From Reyranella sp. (GTDB lineage: Bacteria; Pseudomonadota; Alphaproteobacteria; Reyranellales; Reyranellaceae): a stretch of DNA of 64,000 nucleotides. The notes beneath the pieces were generated by a model. That model saw nothing but the letters and a program-made list of their open reading frames with translations. It was not told the origin of the DNA and ran no database searches. The DNA lies in NCBI GenBank assembly GCA_029946105.1, contig JAQSDW010000225.1, positions 40,391-104,390 on the forward strand, given 5' to 3'. Within the stretch, counting starts at the first letter, position 1. Each line of letters starts with the position of its first letter. This document shows positions 24,245 through 33,490 of this stretch, piece after piece. The translations under genes and the position numbers were made by a program.

Positions 24245-26176
24245 CTACCATTTGTTGGTATAGGAGTCCGGCGGCGGTTCTGCCAGTGGTTCGCGTATCG
24301 AGACGTAAATCGTCGCCAGGTACGGCACCGCCATGAGAAAGGCGAGGAAGGCGAACCAGTTGGCCTGGGTGTTCCAGAACAGTGTCTTGATGACCCAGCG
24401 GCCGCCGTCCGCCGAAACGAAGCCCCCCGCCCCGCCGTCGTTCAGTTTGACGGCTCCCTCGGTCACCAGCATGACCGCCGCCCAGAAGATCAGCAGCCCT
24501 GCCAGAACGATCTCCGGCAGAACCGGCCTAACGCGACTGAAGGTGCGGTCCATGCGCACGAACCCCTTGCTGCCGTCGTAGCCCAGCAGCCGGCCGAACG
24601 ACAAAGCCTTGGCCATCCGGTCGGCCCGCGACACCGGGTCCCTGCGCAGGATGGTCAGCACCTTCCACGCCATGAGCGCGATGCTCGGGATGACGAAGCT
24701 CCAGATCGGGAAATCCCTGTAACGCCCATCGATGGCGATCTGGCGGAACCAGTCGCCGATCCGGATCGTGCCATCGTACCAGTCGATGCTGATGACGATG
24801 AGATAGAAGATGCAGAGCATCGTCAGCGCCAGGTAGAGCAACTGCGCCATGAGATCGGCGCGCCGCCAGATGCGATGGCGCGGCAATTCCCGCCATGCCC
24901 GCCACGCTTCGCGTACCCGGGCGCCGTAGAGCGAGGGATCCGCCATCCGGCCGGTGAGGCTGTCGGCGATGCCGCGCAGCAGGGCGTAGCTGAACAGCGC
25001 CAGCAGAACCGCCCAGAATACGACGCCCACCATGCGCTCGAAGTAGAAGCCGCGCGAAACGTCGATCCACGTCGCCTGGACGTAGCAGGTCGCCACCAGC
25101 TGGGCGAAGAAAGCGAAGAGGAGGACGGCCTTGCGCGTCATCTTGCGGCGCTGGCTCACAAAGGCGAGCAGGAGCAGGCCTGAAACTATCGTCGAGAGCG
25201 CGAACAGTGTCCGCCAATGCGGCTCCGCCACCACGGGCTTGCCGAGCTCGAACTTGTCGCGCCGCTGCGCATCGAGCAACCCCCATGCCGCGCCAACCGT
25301 GCCTTCCTGGCGCGCCTTCCAATACTGGTCGAAGGCCTCGATGACGTTGTAGTCGAATTTTTCGCGCTCGGCGGCGGAGCGGAAGATCGAGAAGTATTTC
25401 ACCTGCTCGACCCGCCCGGGCCGCGCATCCGAGCGCATGCGGCCGTCGCTCGGCCAGCCGGTCTCGCCGATCACGATCTTCTTGCCGGGGAAGCGCGCCT
25501 GCACCTTCTTGTAGATATCGATCAGGTGCTTTTCGATGCTGAGCGTGCCATCGGGCTCGCGGCGGTCGACGCCGATCGGCTCGTCCTCCCAGTACGGCAG
25601 GATGTGAACGGTGATGAAGTCGACCTCGTCCGCGAGCGACGGGTTTTTCAGCCAGAATTCCCAGACATCGGCATAGGTGACCGGCTGCGACACACGCTGC
25701 TTCACCTGGCGGATGTAGCGGCGCAGCTCGTTTGCCGTCAGATCCTTGCGCAGCAGCACCTCGTTGCCGACGATCACCCGCTCGATCGTGTCCTTGTATT
25801 TGTTGGCGTGATCGATCAGCAGGTTGATCTGCTCGAGGTTTTCCTTCTCGTTGTTGTTGAGCCATGCGCCGTGCCAGACCTTCAGGCCGTACTTGCCCGC
25901 GCGCTGGGGGACGGCCTCGAGGTTCTCGCCCGACGAATAGGTCCGCACCGCGCGAACCTTGCCCTGGATCAGCTTGAGATCCTCTTCGATCTGGTCGGGT
26001 GTCGGAAAGGTCCGGGTGAGAGGGCTCTGCCCCGGGCGATAAGGCGCGAACGACACGCTTTGCAGGGGCTCCGACGTCCAGCCGGCGATGTCCACCGGCC
26101 TGTTCGGCAACCACCACCACAGAAGATTGAGCGCGGCCACGCCCGCAAACGCGACCAGCGCTATCAGAGTTCGCAT
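24245..26176 (-). CDS. NdvC-like GH17 membrane beta-glucanosyltransferase
   Basis: Protein of 643 residues. An N-terminal signal anchor (LIALVAFAGVAALNLLWWW) precedes a glycoside hydrolase family 17 domain (about 30-320) with SVSFAPYRPGQSPL, the acid/base Glu in VIVGNEVLLR and the nucleophile Glu in VIGETGWPSDG. The C-terminal half has about seven hydrophobic segments (roughly 335-625). The layout matches Bradyrhizobium NdvC, needed for branched cyclic beta-1,3/1,6-glucan. No NdvB-type synthase is in the window. The start is ATG 26176; the longer upstream frame overlaps the DUF2817 gene and looks like shadow sequence. Confidence 0.82.
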   Translation of the reverse strand: MRTLIALVAFAGVAALNLLWWWLPNRPVDIAGWTSEPLQSVSFAPYRPGQSPLTRTFPTPDQIEEDLKLIQGKVRAVRTYSSGENLEAVPQRAGKYGLKVWHGAWLNNNEKENLEQINLLIDHANKYKDTIERVIVGNEVLLRKDLTANELRRYIRQVKQRVSQPVTYADVWEFWLKNPSLADEVDFITVHILPYWEDEPIGVDRREPDGTLSIEKHLIDIYKKVQARFPGKKIVIGETGWPSDGRMRSDARPGRVEQVKYFSIFRSAAEREKFDYNVIEAFDQYWKARQEGTVGAAWGLLDAQRRDKFELGKPVVAEPHWRTLFALSTIVSGLLLLAFVSQRRKMTRKAVLLFAFFAQLVATCYVQATWIDVSRGFYFERMVGVVFWAVLLALFSYALLRGIADSLTGRMADPSLYGARVREAWRAWRELPRHRIWRRADLMAQLLYLALTMLCIFYLIVISIDWYDGTIRIGDWFRQIAIDGRYRDFPIWSFVIPSIALMAWKVLTILRRDPVSRADRMAKALSFGRLLGYDGSKGFVRMDRTFSRVRPVLPEIVLAGLLIFWAAVMLVTEGAVKLNDGGAGGFVSADGGRWVIKTLFWNTQANWFAFLAFLMAVPYLATIYVSIREPLAEPPPDSYTNKW

Positions 26177-26262
26177 GAAGGGGGTTTTAGCAGGATCGGT
26201 TGGGCCGCGAATGGTTTTTCCGCGGCGATTGTCCCCAGCGGGCCGGCGCAGCCCCAGAGTCC

Positions 26263-27360
26263 CTAGGGAATCTTGCGCTGGATGCCGGCGATCGCCTGCC
26301 GGGTGATCTGGTGGCCGCGAAACAGGACGGCTTCCTTCCAGTCGTCGGTGTCGGGGTAGAACTGGCGGCGCATGGCGGCGCGGATCGGCCCGGATTCCTT
26401 GCCCAGGGGATCGCCGTACTTGTGCAACCAATGGTCGGCCCGGAAGGCCTTTTGGCCACTTTCACGGTCGAAGGTGCCGTATTCCAGCGTGCACATGGTG
26501 AGCCGGGTCTCGGGCTCCAGCAGGACGCGGTTGAGGCCGTAGTGTCCTAGCCCGTCGCGGGCCTGCGAGGCCGTCTGACCACGCTTGGATTCCGTCACCG
26601 ATTCACCCCAGAAGGCACGCACCCGGCGCGACGCCGGCGTGTCGATGTCGAAATGCGTGATCGGCTCACCGTAGCCATAGGGCCCGAGGCCGGTATGGAA
26701 GTCGATCACGGCGACGTCGGCGCGGCCCTTCAGGAATTTGTCGGTGATGGCGTGCAGAGTGCGGTTGGACCAGGCGGGTCCGCCGCCGCCGAAAAACATG
26801 CCATCGGGATGGCTGTACTGGCCGCCCGATACGGCACGGAAATAGGCCACCTCGCCCACCTTCTTGCGATAGGCCGCGAGCTTGGCCTCGGCGCCCTTCG
26901 TCCCAGCCTCGCTCAGGTCCGCCGGTATGAGGAAGTCGGCGATCTCGAGATAGCCCTCGTTCACCGGATAGGGCTTGGAATGATCGACATAGTTGCGATT
27001 GAGGTCGTTGCCTTCCTCGGTCACGCGCCGCGTCCAGGCAAAGCCATAGGGGTTGATCGCATGGACGAACACCGCCGCGGTGTCCGCCGGCAGCCCGGCC
27101 GCACCAACCGTCGCCAGCCAATCGACCTGGAAACCCGAGCCGCAATAGCCTTCGACGCCATGGGTGCTGGAAATGGTAACGACGACCTTCGACGCATCGT
27201 CCGGCCCCAACCGCGCCACGTCGGTCGACAGCGCCTCCCCGCGCGGACCCTTGGATGGGTTGTCGTAACGGAAGGTCGCCGCGCCCGCGAGCCGGGCGGC
27301 GGCGAGGAACTTGTCGCGAGCCTCGCTGTAGCTGGCGGCAAAGGAATGGACGTTGCTCAT
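26263..27360 (-). CDS. DUF2817 family putative M14-like metallopeptidase
   Basis: Protein of 365 residues. The DUF2817 domain, related to zinc carboxypeptidases, is visible from SYSEARDKFLAAA through the Zn-binding-like motif SSTHGVEGYCGSG (HxxE), NPYGFAWTRRVTEEGNDLNRNY and VIDFHTGLGPYG (second His). LEYGTFD may supply the catalytic Glu. I use ATG 27360; a GTG five codons upstream (27375) is also possible. Substrate unknown. It sits between an SDR and the NdvC-like gene on the same strand. Confidence 0.88.
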   Translation of the reverse strand: MSNVHSFAASYSEARDKFLAAARLAGAATFRYDNPSKGPRGEALSTDVARLGPDDASKVVVTISSTHGVEGYCGSGFQVDWLATVGAAGLPADTAAVFVHAINPYGFAWTRRVTEEGNDLNRNYVDHSKPYPVNEGYLEIADFLIPADLSEAGTKGAEAKLAAYRKKVGEVAYFRAVSGGQYSHPDGMFFGGGGPAWSNRTLHAITDKFLKGRADVAVIDFHTGLGPYGYGEPITHFDIDTPASRRVRAFWGESVTESKRGQTASQARDGLGHYGLNRVLLEPETRLTMCTLEYGTFDRESGQKAFRADHWLHKYGDPLGKESGPIRAAMRRQFYPDTDDWKEAVLFRGHQITRQAIAGIQRKIP

Positions 27361-27384
27361 CTGGGTGTCACTCACGAAACTGTC

Positions 27385-28140
27385 TCAGGTACGAAGGGTC
27401 AGGCCACCATCGACCACCAATTCGTGGCCGGTGATGAAGTCGGCGTCGTCAGAGGCCAGCAAAAGCGCGCCGCGGGCGATATCGATCGGCTGACCGAGCC
27501 GGCGCAGCGCCGCCTTCTTTTCCCACACCGCCCGGATCTCGGGATTGTCGAAACTGGTCTGCGTCATGCCGCTGTAGATCGCGCCCGGGCAAACGTAGTT
27601 GGCGGTGATGTTGAACTTGCCCAGTTCCAGCGCCAGCGTGCGCGTGAGCCCGCCGACGCCGGCCTTGGAGGCGCAGTAGGCCGCCAGGCCGAAATCGGTG
27701 TCGAAGGCCATCACCGAGGCGGTGTTGACGATGCGCGCCCGCCCCTTCTCCCGCGCCCTCGTTTTCAGGGTCGGTATGGCCTCGCGGCAAAGCCTGAACA
27801 TCGCCCGCAGATTGACGCCGTTGACGCGATCCCAATGTTCGTCGGTCATCTCCTCGACGAAGGCACGGCCGCTGACGCCCGCGTTGTTGAACAGGATGTC
27901 GAGCGCACCGAATTTCGCCAGTGCCTCGGCAACGATGTTCTTGGGCGCGTCGTCGCCGGTGATGTCGGCGGCGAATGGGGCAATGGCGGCGTTGCCGGCA
28001 TGGGTCGAGCCGATCGCCGATTCAGGCCGATCGACCGCCAGCACCTGGGCCCCCTCGTCGGCAAACAGCCTGGCCGACGCCGCGCCGATGCCGGACGCAG
28101 CCCCCGTCACGATCGCGACCTTCCCACTGAGGCGACCCAC
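27385..28140 (-). CDS. Short-chain dehydrogenase/reductase (SDR)
   Basis: Classical SDR of 251 residues. The cofactor motif is TGAASGIGAASA (TGxxxGxG), with NNAG in the centre (ILFNNAGVSGR). Catalytic residues are Ser in NTASVMAF and the YCASK pair (Tyr-x-x-x-Lys). VCPGAIYSGM and GHELVVDGGLTLRT close the fold. The start is GTG 28140 with a strong AGGAGG site. The Asp in LAVDRP suggests NAD preference. It lies 10 bp after the quinone oxidoreductase gene, so it is probably in the same transcript. Confidence 0.92.
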   Translation of the reverse strand: MGRLSGKVAIVTGAASGIGAASARLFADEGAQVLAVDRPESAIGSTHAGNAAIAPFAADITGDDAPKNIVAEALAKFGALDILFNNAGVSGRAFVEEMTDEHWDRVNGVNLRAMFRLCREAIPTLKTRAREKGRARIVNTASVMAFDTDFGLAAYCASKAGVGGLTRTLALELGKFNITANYVCPGAIYSGMTQTSFDNPEIRAVWEKKAALRRLGQPIDIARGALLLASDDADFITGHELVVDGGLTLRT

Positions 28141-28150
28141 GACAGCCTCC

Positions 28151-29128
28151 TCAGCCGATTGTCAGGACGACCTTGCCCGTCGCCTTGCGCGACAGAAGCG
28201 CATTCATCGCATCCGCGCTCTTCTCCAACGGAAAGCGCATCGAGATATGCGGCTTCAACTTGCCCTCGCCGTACCAGGCCAGCATCTCGTCGAAATTCTT
28301 GCGCGCTTCCACGGGCTCCCGGCCGCGCCAGGCGCCGTAGAACACGCCCCGCACATCGCAGCTCTTCAGCAACGCGAGATTGGCCGGCAGCGACGGAATG
28401 CGGCCGGCGGCGAAGCCCACCACCAGCAGCCGCCCATACCAGGCGATGCAGCGGATCGACTCATCGAAAGCGTCGCCGCCGACGGCGTCATAGATGATGT
28501 CCGCGCCATTGCCGCCGGTCAGTTCCTTGACCTTGTCGCGCATCTTGTCCTTGGCGTAGTTCACGAACATCGTGGCGCCATACTTCCTGCAGACTTCCAT
28601 CTTCTCGTCGGAGCCGACGGCGGCGATCACCTTCAGACCCATCAGCGCGCCCAGTTCGACGGCGGTGAGGCCCACGCCGCCTGAGGCGCCGGTGACCAGC
28701 AGCGTCTCGCCGGGCTTGTAGCTGCTGCGCTGCTTCAGCGCGTAGTACGAGGTGCCGTAGGTCATGGTGAACGCCGCACCATCGTCGTAGCTCATGTTCT
28801 TTGGCATCGGCAGCAGGCTGCCCATGTCAACGACGGCCTCGGTCGCATAGCCGCCATGACCGACCATGCCGATCACCCGGTCGCCGACCTTGTAGCTGCC
28901 CGCGCCCTCGGCCACCTCGGTGATGTCGCCCGCAATCTCGTGGCCCGGCGCGAACGGGCGCGGCGGCTTGAACTGGTACTTGTCCTGGATGATCAGCGTG
29001 TCGGGGAAGTTGACACCCGCTGCCCGCACCGCGACGCGGACCTGGCCCTTGCCCAGCGGCTTGGACGGCAACTCCACCAGCTTCAGGCTTTCTGGTCCGC
29101 CCGGAGTCTCGCTCAGCATTGCGCGCAT
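28151..29128 (-). CDS. Quinone oxidoreductase-like MDR (zinc-independent alcohol dehydrogenase family)
   Basis: NADPH-dependent medium-chain reductase of 325 residues. AAGVNFPDTLIIQDKYQFKPPRPFAPGHEIAG is the typical quinone-oxidoreductase N-terminal region lacking the catalytic zinc ligands, and LLVTGASGGVGLTAVELG is the nucleotide-binding turn. GNGADIIYDAVGGDAFDES follows. The ATG at 29128 has a GGGAGCG site. It heads the minus-strand run that continues with the SDR, and is divergent from the MaoC gene with 122 bp between starts. Confidence 0.92.
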   Translation of the reverse strand: MRAMLSETPGGPESLKLVELPSKPLGKGQVRVAVRAAGVNFPDTLIIQDKYQFKPPRPFAPGHEIAGDITEVAEGAGSYKVGDRVIGMVGHGGYATEAVVDMGSLLPMPKNMSYDDGAAFTMTYGTSYYALKQRSSYKPGETLLVTGASGGVGLTAVELGALMGLKVIAAVGSDEKMEVCRKYGATMFVNYAKDKMRDKVKELTGGNGADIIYDAVGGDAFDESIRCIAWYGRLLVVGFAAGRIPSLPANLALLKSCDVRGVFYGAWRGREPVEARKNFDEMLAWYGEGKLKPHISMRFPLEKSADAMNALLSRKATGKVVLTIG

Positions 29129-29250
29129 GTCGTTTCGCTCCCAAGTCCCGATGTTTCGTCCTGTGACGCCCTTGATACGATGGCGAACCGGCCAGCGTCC
29201 ATCCATGCTAGAAAGCCGGACTTTCGGGTGGAGGAATTCAGGGGACGACG

Positions 29251-29706
29251 ATGGCAGGGCTGTATTTCGAGGAGTTCTCCGTAGGTCAGGTGTTCGAGCA
29301 TCCCTGGACCCGTACCGTCACGGAGATGGACAATGTGCTCTACAGCTCGCTCACCATGAATGTGCAGCCGCTGCATATCGACGAGGAATTCGCCTCCAAG
29401 ACCGAATTCGGGCAGCGCATCGTGAACAGCCTGTTCACCCTCGGGTTGATGATCGGCATTACCGTCAACGACACGACGCTGGGCACGACCGTCGCGAACC
29501 TCGGCATGACCGACGTGCGCTTTCCCAAGCCGGTCTTCCACGGCGATACGCTCCACGTGCGCAGCAAGGTGCTCAGCCTGCGCGAGAGCAAGTCGCGGCC
29601 CAAGGCGGGCATCGTCGAGTTCGCCCATACCGCCATCAACCAGCGCGGCGAGGTCGTTGCCGAGTGCACGCGTCAGGCGCTGATGCACAAGAAGCCGAAG
29701 GGCTGA
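29251..29706 (+). CDS. MaoC-like (R)-specific enoyl-CoA hydratase
   Basis: Hot-dog-fold dehydratase of 151 residues. The hydratase motif [22 protein letters not shown] holds the catalytic Asp/His pair. The mid-part has [18 protein letters not shown]. Next to a CitE/malyl-CoA lyase-like gene (9-bp gap), it could act on mesaconyl-CoA or another branched dicarboxylyl-CoA, as in methylaspartate or citramalate-type pathways. That assignment is inference from context. Confidence 0.9.
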   Translation: MAGLYFEEFSVGQVFEHPWTRTVTEMDNVLYSSLTMNVQPLHIDEEFASKTEFGQRIVNSLFTLGLMIGITVNDTTLGTTVANLGMTDVRFPKPVFHGDTLHVRSKVLSLRESKSRPKAGIVEFAHTAINQRGEVVAECTRQALMHKKPKG

Positions 29707-29714
29707 GGAGAGTC

Positions 29715-30578
29715 ATGCGTTCATTCCTGTTCGTCCCCGCCGATTCGGAGCGCAAGCTCGCCAAGGGGCCATCCTCCGGCCCCGACGCTCTCATTCTTGA
29801 TCTCGAGGATTCGGTCGCCGCCGATCGCAAGCCGGTCGCCCGCGACATGGCGCTGGCTTATCTGCGCGGCGCCAACCGCACCGGGCCCAAGCTCTACGTC
29901 CGCGTAAATGCCCTCGATACCGGCCTCACGCTCGGTGACCTCGCTGTCGTCATGCAGGGCAAGCCCGACGGCATCGTCTTTCCGAAATGCGTCGGCCAGG
30001 CCAACCTCGATCTGCTGGCCAATTATCTCGACGCCTTCGAAGCGCGCGAAGGGATCGCCCCCGGCAAGACGCGGATCCTGACCATTGCGACCGAAAGCGC
30101 CGCCGCTGTGCTCGCACTCACGGCCGCACCGGCAAAGCATGCCCGATTGATGGGCCATTCCTGGGGTGGCGAAGATCTGATGGCCGACCTCGGCGCGCTG
30201 GCCAAGGGCCCGGCGCCCGGTGCCTACGACGACACCTTCAAGCTCGCGCGCACCATCAACCTGATGGCTTCCGTGGCGGCGGGCGTCACCGCCTACGATA
30301 CCGTCTATCCCGACATCAAGAACGTCGATGGCCTGCGCGCCGAAGCCCACGATGCCCGGCGCATGGGCTATGGCGGCAAGATCGCCATTCACCCCGACCA
30401 GGTCGCCGTCATCCACGAGGTCTTCACGCCGAGCGCCCAGGAGATCGACTGGGCCAAGCGCGTCGTGGCGACATTCGAAGACAACCCGACGTCGGGCGTT
30501 CTCACCCTCGACGGCAAGATGCTCGACCGGCCGCATCTCGTCCTGGCGCGCCGCCTGCTGGCGCGAGCGGGGGAATGA
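29715..30578 (+). CDS. HpcH/HpaI family CoA ester lyase (CitE/malyl-CoA lyase-like)
   Basis: TIM-barrel lyase of 287 residues. MRSFLFVPADSERKLAKG, ALILDLEDSVAADRK, YVRVNALDTGLT and GIVFPKC are family signatures; the Mg-binding Glu and Asp are in ATESAAAVLAL and SWGGEDLMADLG. GYGGKIAIHPDQV near the C-terminus is standard. It has the length of stand-alone CitE-like proteins rather than citrate lyase complexes; no CitF or CitD is present. Probable substrates are malyl-, methylmalyl- or citramalyl-CoA. Its stop overlaps the next gene's ATG (ATGA). Confidence 0.92.
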   Translation: MRSFLFVPADSERKLAKGPSSGPDALILDLEDSVAADRKPVARDMALAYLRGANRTGPKLYVRVNALDTGLTLGDLAVVMQGKPDGIVFPKCVGQANLDLLANYLDAFEAREGIAPGKTRILTIATESAAAVLALTAAPAKHARLMGHSWGGEDLMADLGALAKGPAPGAYDDTFKLARTINLMASVAAGVTAYDTVYPDIKNVDGLRAEAHDARRMGYGGKIAIHPDQVAVIHEVFTPSAQEIDWAKRVVATFEDNPTSGVLTLDGKMLDRPHLVLARRLLARAGE

Positions 30579-31201
30579 AGGACAACTTCGGCCTCTACGA
30601 CGCGCTCGCCGGGATGTTCGCCGGCGCGCGCGAATCAGTGCTGACGCTCGACGAATTCCTGGTCGGCCTGCAGGGCCGCTCCTATGCCTTCGCAATTCTG
30701 GCACTCAACGTCCCGAACTGCATTCCGACCGGCATTCCCTGGCTGTCGACGATAACCGGCGTTCCGATGCTGCTTCTGCTCGTCCAGTTCTTCGCCGGCC
30801 GGCCGGTGCCGTCCTTGCCGAGGGCGATCGGCCGCCGCGGCCTGTCCCGCGGCAAGCTCCAGACCTGCCTCGCCCGCGCCCGCCGATCCATAAGATGGCT
30901 CGAAGACACCGTGCATGCCCGCCACGAAGCCTGGGTGAACGGGCTCCCGCGGCGCATGCTGCTGCTCGCCTGGTCGGCCAACATCCTGCTGCTGGCGTTG
31001 CCTATTCCGTTCGACAACCTTTTCCCTGCCTACGCCATCCTGTTCTTCTGCTTCGCCCTGATCGAGGACGACGGCGCGATGGCCATGCTCGGCTGGCTCC
31101 TGACTCTCGTGACAGCGATCTGGACGGTGTTCCTGTTCATGGTCGGTCATGCGGCGATCACGGCCGCAATTTCGGCACTCCGAGGCTTTATCTTCGGATG
31201 A
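30575..31201 (+). CDS. exoD: ExoD family exopolysaccharide synthesis membrane protein
   Basis: Protein of 208 residues resembling rhizobial ExoD: VLTLDEFLVGLQGRSYAFAILALNVPNCIPTGIPWLSTITGVPMLLLLVQ, then ARRSIRWLEDTVHAR, and a C-terminal half with three hydrophobic segments (MLLLAWSANILLLALP; AYAILFFCFALI; LLTLVTAIWTVFLFMV). ExoD mutants of Sinorhizobium meliloti are altered in exopolysaccharide and alkali tolerance. It is joined by 4-bp ATGA overlaps to both the lyase upstream and the Rieske oxygenase downstream, an odd functional mix. Confidence 0.88.
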   Translation: MKDNFGLYDALAGMFAGARESVLTLDEFLVGLQGRSYAFAILALNVPNCIPTGIPWLSTITGVPMLLLLVQFFAGRPVPSLPRAIGRRGLSRGKLQTCLARARRSIRWLEDTVHARHEAWVNGLPRRMLLLAWSANILLLALPIPFDNLFPAYAILFFCFALIEDDGAMAMLGWLLTLVTAIWTVFLFMVGHAAITAAISALRGFIFG

Positions 31202-32316
31202 CCATGACCCGACAAGTCGAAGCTCCCGCCATCCTGCTCGCAGCCCTCGAGCGCGGCGAATCTTTGCCCGCCCGTTGGTACACCGACCCGTCGATCACCG
31301 AACGGGAGATCACGCTCGTCTTCCGCAAGAGCTGGAACTACATCGGCTCCTTGTCGCAACTGAGCGCGATCGGCGATTACGTGACCGGTTATGCCGGCGG
31401 CGTGCCCGTCGTGGTCCTTCGCAACGAGCGCGGGTTGGCGGGTTTCATAAACGTCTGCCGTCACCGTCGCCACGAAGTCATGAAGGGCCGCGGCAATGCC
31501 AAGGCGATGCAGTGCGGCTATCACGCCTGGACCTACGATCTCGCCGGCGGCCTCAAGCGTGTGCCGCGTTCGGCGGCCGAACCCAATTTCCGTCTGGAAG
31601 ATTTCCCGCTCCTGCCGATCCGCGCGGAGACGCTCGGTCCGTTCGTCTTCGTCAATCTCGATGCCGAGGCGCCCACGGTGCAGGCCTGCTACGGGCCGGT
31701 CCTCGACCTCATTGCACGCAGCGGCGTGGTGCTCGACACGCTCGAGCCCTACAGCCGCGAGGAATGGCGGTCGCACGCGAACTGGAAGACGATGCTCGAG
31801 AATTATCTCGAGTGCTATCACTGCGCCGTCGCCCATCCGGGCTTCAATGCAGCCATCGACGTGCGGCCCGACGTCTACACGCTCGAGGCGCACGGATATT
31901 TTTCAAGCCAGAGCGGCCAAGTGCGGGCCGCGGCCCTGCAGGGCAAAAGCAAGATCAAGCTGTACGACGTCGCCGGCACGGTGGCGGAGTCGCAGTATCA
32001 TTTCCTGTGGCCGAACATGACCATCAACATCAACCCAGGGTTTCCCAACCTGTCGGTCGACATCTGGTCGCCAGACGGGCCGAACGCGACCAAGGGCATT
32101 TCCGAACAGTATTTCGGGCCGGGCGTCGACAAGGATTTCGCCGAGGAGTTGGTCGCCTTCAACAAGCAGGTCGCCACGGAAGACGACACGCTGACCGATT
32201 CAGTGCAACGCGGCCTTCTCGGCGGTCTGCCCGACCGTGGCCGGTTCCTGACCAACAGCGAGCATCTCGTCATCCATTTCCAGAAGATGATCGTCAACGC
32301 GGTAGGCGGCGCCTAG
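31198..32316 (+). CDS. Rieske non-heme iron oxygenase alpha subunit
   Basis: Ring-hydroxylating-type oxygenase of 372 residues. The Rieske [2Fe-2S] ligands are CRHRRHE (C-x-H) and CGYHAW (C-x-x-H) at about residues 85-108. The mononuclear iron site has ENYLECYHCAVAHPGF (about 200-215) with the bridging Glu/Asp region and two His. The ATG at 31198 overlaps the exoD stop; a second ATG two codons later is also possible. No beta subunit or reductase is adjacent, so electrons come from elsewhere. Substrates could be aromatic acids or quaternary amines. Confidence 0.92.
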   Translation: MTMTRQVEAPAILLAALERGESLPARWYTDPSITEREITLVFRKSWNYIGSLSQLSAIGDYVTGYAGGVPVVVLRNERGLAGFINVCRHRRHEVMKGRGNAKAMQCGYHAWTYDLAGGLKRVPRSAAEPNFRLEDFPLLPIRAETLGPFVFVNLDAEAPTVQACYGPVLDLIARSGVVLDTLEPYSREEWRSHANWKTMLENYLECYHCAVAHPGFNAAIDVRPDVYTLEAHGYFSSQSGQVRAAALQGKSKIKLYDVAGTVAESQYHFLWPNMTININPGFPNLSVDIWSPDGPNATKGISEQYFGPGVDKDFAEELVAFNKQVATEDDTLTDSVQRGLLGGLPDRGRFLTNSEHLVIHFQKMIVNAVGGA

Positions 32317-33479
32317 TAGGAGCGCGGCAACCCGAGCACGTGTTCGGAAACGAAGTTCAGGATCATGTTGGTCGAGATCGGCGCAACCGTGTAGAGCCGC
32401 GCCTCGCGGAACTTCCGCTCGATGTCGTATTCCTCGGCGAAGCCGAAGCCGCCGTGCGTCTGCACGCACATCTCGGCGCACGCCCACGAAGCCTCCGACG
32501 CCAGCATCTTGGCCATGTTGGCTTCCGCGCCGGCATTGATGCCGGCCTCGTACATGGAAGCCGCCTTGCGCACCATCAGGTCCGCCGCCTCGATCTGCGT
32601 ATAGGCGCGCGCGATGGGATACTGGACGCCCTGGTTCTGGCCGATCGGGCGGCCGAACAGCTTGCGCTCCTTGGCATAGTTCACCGCCCTCTCGATGAAC
32701 CACTTGCCGTCGCCGATGCACTCCGAGGCGATCAGCACGCGCTCGGCGTTCATGCCGGAGAGGATATAGCGGAAGCCCTGCCCCTCCTCGCCGATCAGGT
32801 TCTCGGCCGACACCTCCATATTGTCGAAGAACACTTCGGTGCTGTTGTGGTTCATCATCGTGCGGATCGGCCGGATGGTGAGGCCCTTGCCCAGCGCCGT
32901 CCGCATGTCGACGAGGAACACCGACAGGCCTTCCGTTTTCTTCTGGGTCTGTTCGCGCGGCGTGGTGCGGGCGAGCAGCAGCATCAGGTCGGAGTGCTCG
33001 GCGCGGCTGGTCCACACTTTCTGTCCGTTCACAACATAGGTGCTGTTGTCCTTCTTCACCGCCGTGGTGCGCAGGCTGAGCGTGTCGGTGCCGCTGCTCG
33101 GCTCGGTCACGCCGAAAGCCTGCAGGCGCAGTTCGCCGGTGGCGATCTTCGGCAGGTAGCGTTCCTTCTGCTCCTTGCTGCCATGCCGCAGTACCGTGCC
33201 CATGATGTACATCTGGGCGTGGCAGGCCGCGGCGTTGCAGCCGGCCTTGTGGATCTCCTCCAGCACCGCACTCGCCGCCGAGATGCCGAGCCCTGCCCCC
33301 CCATACTCCTCGGGAATCAGGATCGACAGCCATCCTGCTTCAGTCAGCGCCTTCACGAACGCCGTCGGATAACCACGCTCGCGGTCGAGTTCGCGCCAGT
33401 AGGCACCGTCGAACTTCAGGCAGAGCTGGCGAACCGCGTCGCGGATTTCGGGATGGGTCGGGGCGTAGGGATTTTCCAT
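32313..33479 (-). CDS. Acyl-CoA dehydrogenase
   Basis: FAD flavoprotein of 388 residues. Family blocks are LSILIPEEYGGAGLGISAAS, QAFGVTEPSSGTDTLSLRTTA, GQKVWTSRAEHSDLMLLLART and NAERVLIASECIG. The C-terminal flavin-binding block is TMMNHNSTEVFFDN..QTHGGFGFAEEYDIERKFREAR. The ATG is 33479. The stop overlaps that of the convergent Rieske oxygenase in a shared CTAG. It could supply the unsaturated CoA ester for the MaoC/lyase pair. Confidence 0.94.
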   Translation of the reverse strand: MENPYAPTHPEIRDAVRQLCLKFDGAYWRELDRERGYPTAFVKALTEAGWLSILIPEEYGGAGLGISAASAVLEEIHKAGCNAAACHAQMYIMGTVLRHGSKEQKERYLPKIATGELRLQAFGVTEPSSGTDTLSLRTTAVKKDNSTYVVNGQKVWTSRAEHSDLMLLLARTTPREQTQKKTEGLSVFLVDMRTALGKGLTIRPIRTMMNHNSTEVFFDNMEVSAENLIGEEGQGFRYILSGMNAERVLIASECIGDGKWFIERAVNYAKERKLFGRPIGQNQGVQYPIARAYTQIEAADLMVRKAASMYEAGINAGAEANMAKMLASEASWACAEMCVQTHGGFGFAEEYDIERKFREARLYTVAPISTNMILNFVSEHVLGLPRSY

Positions 33480-33490
33480 GGCGGCGCAAA

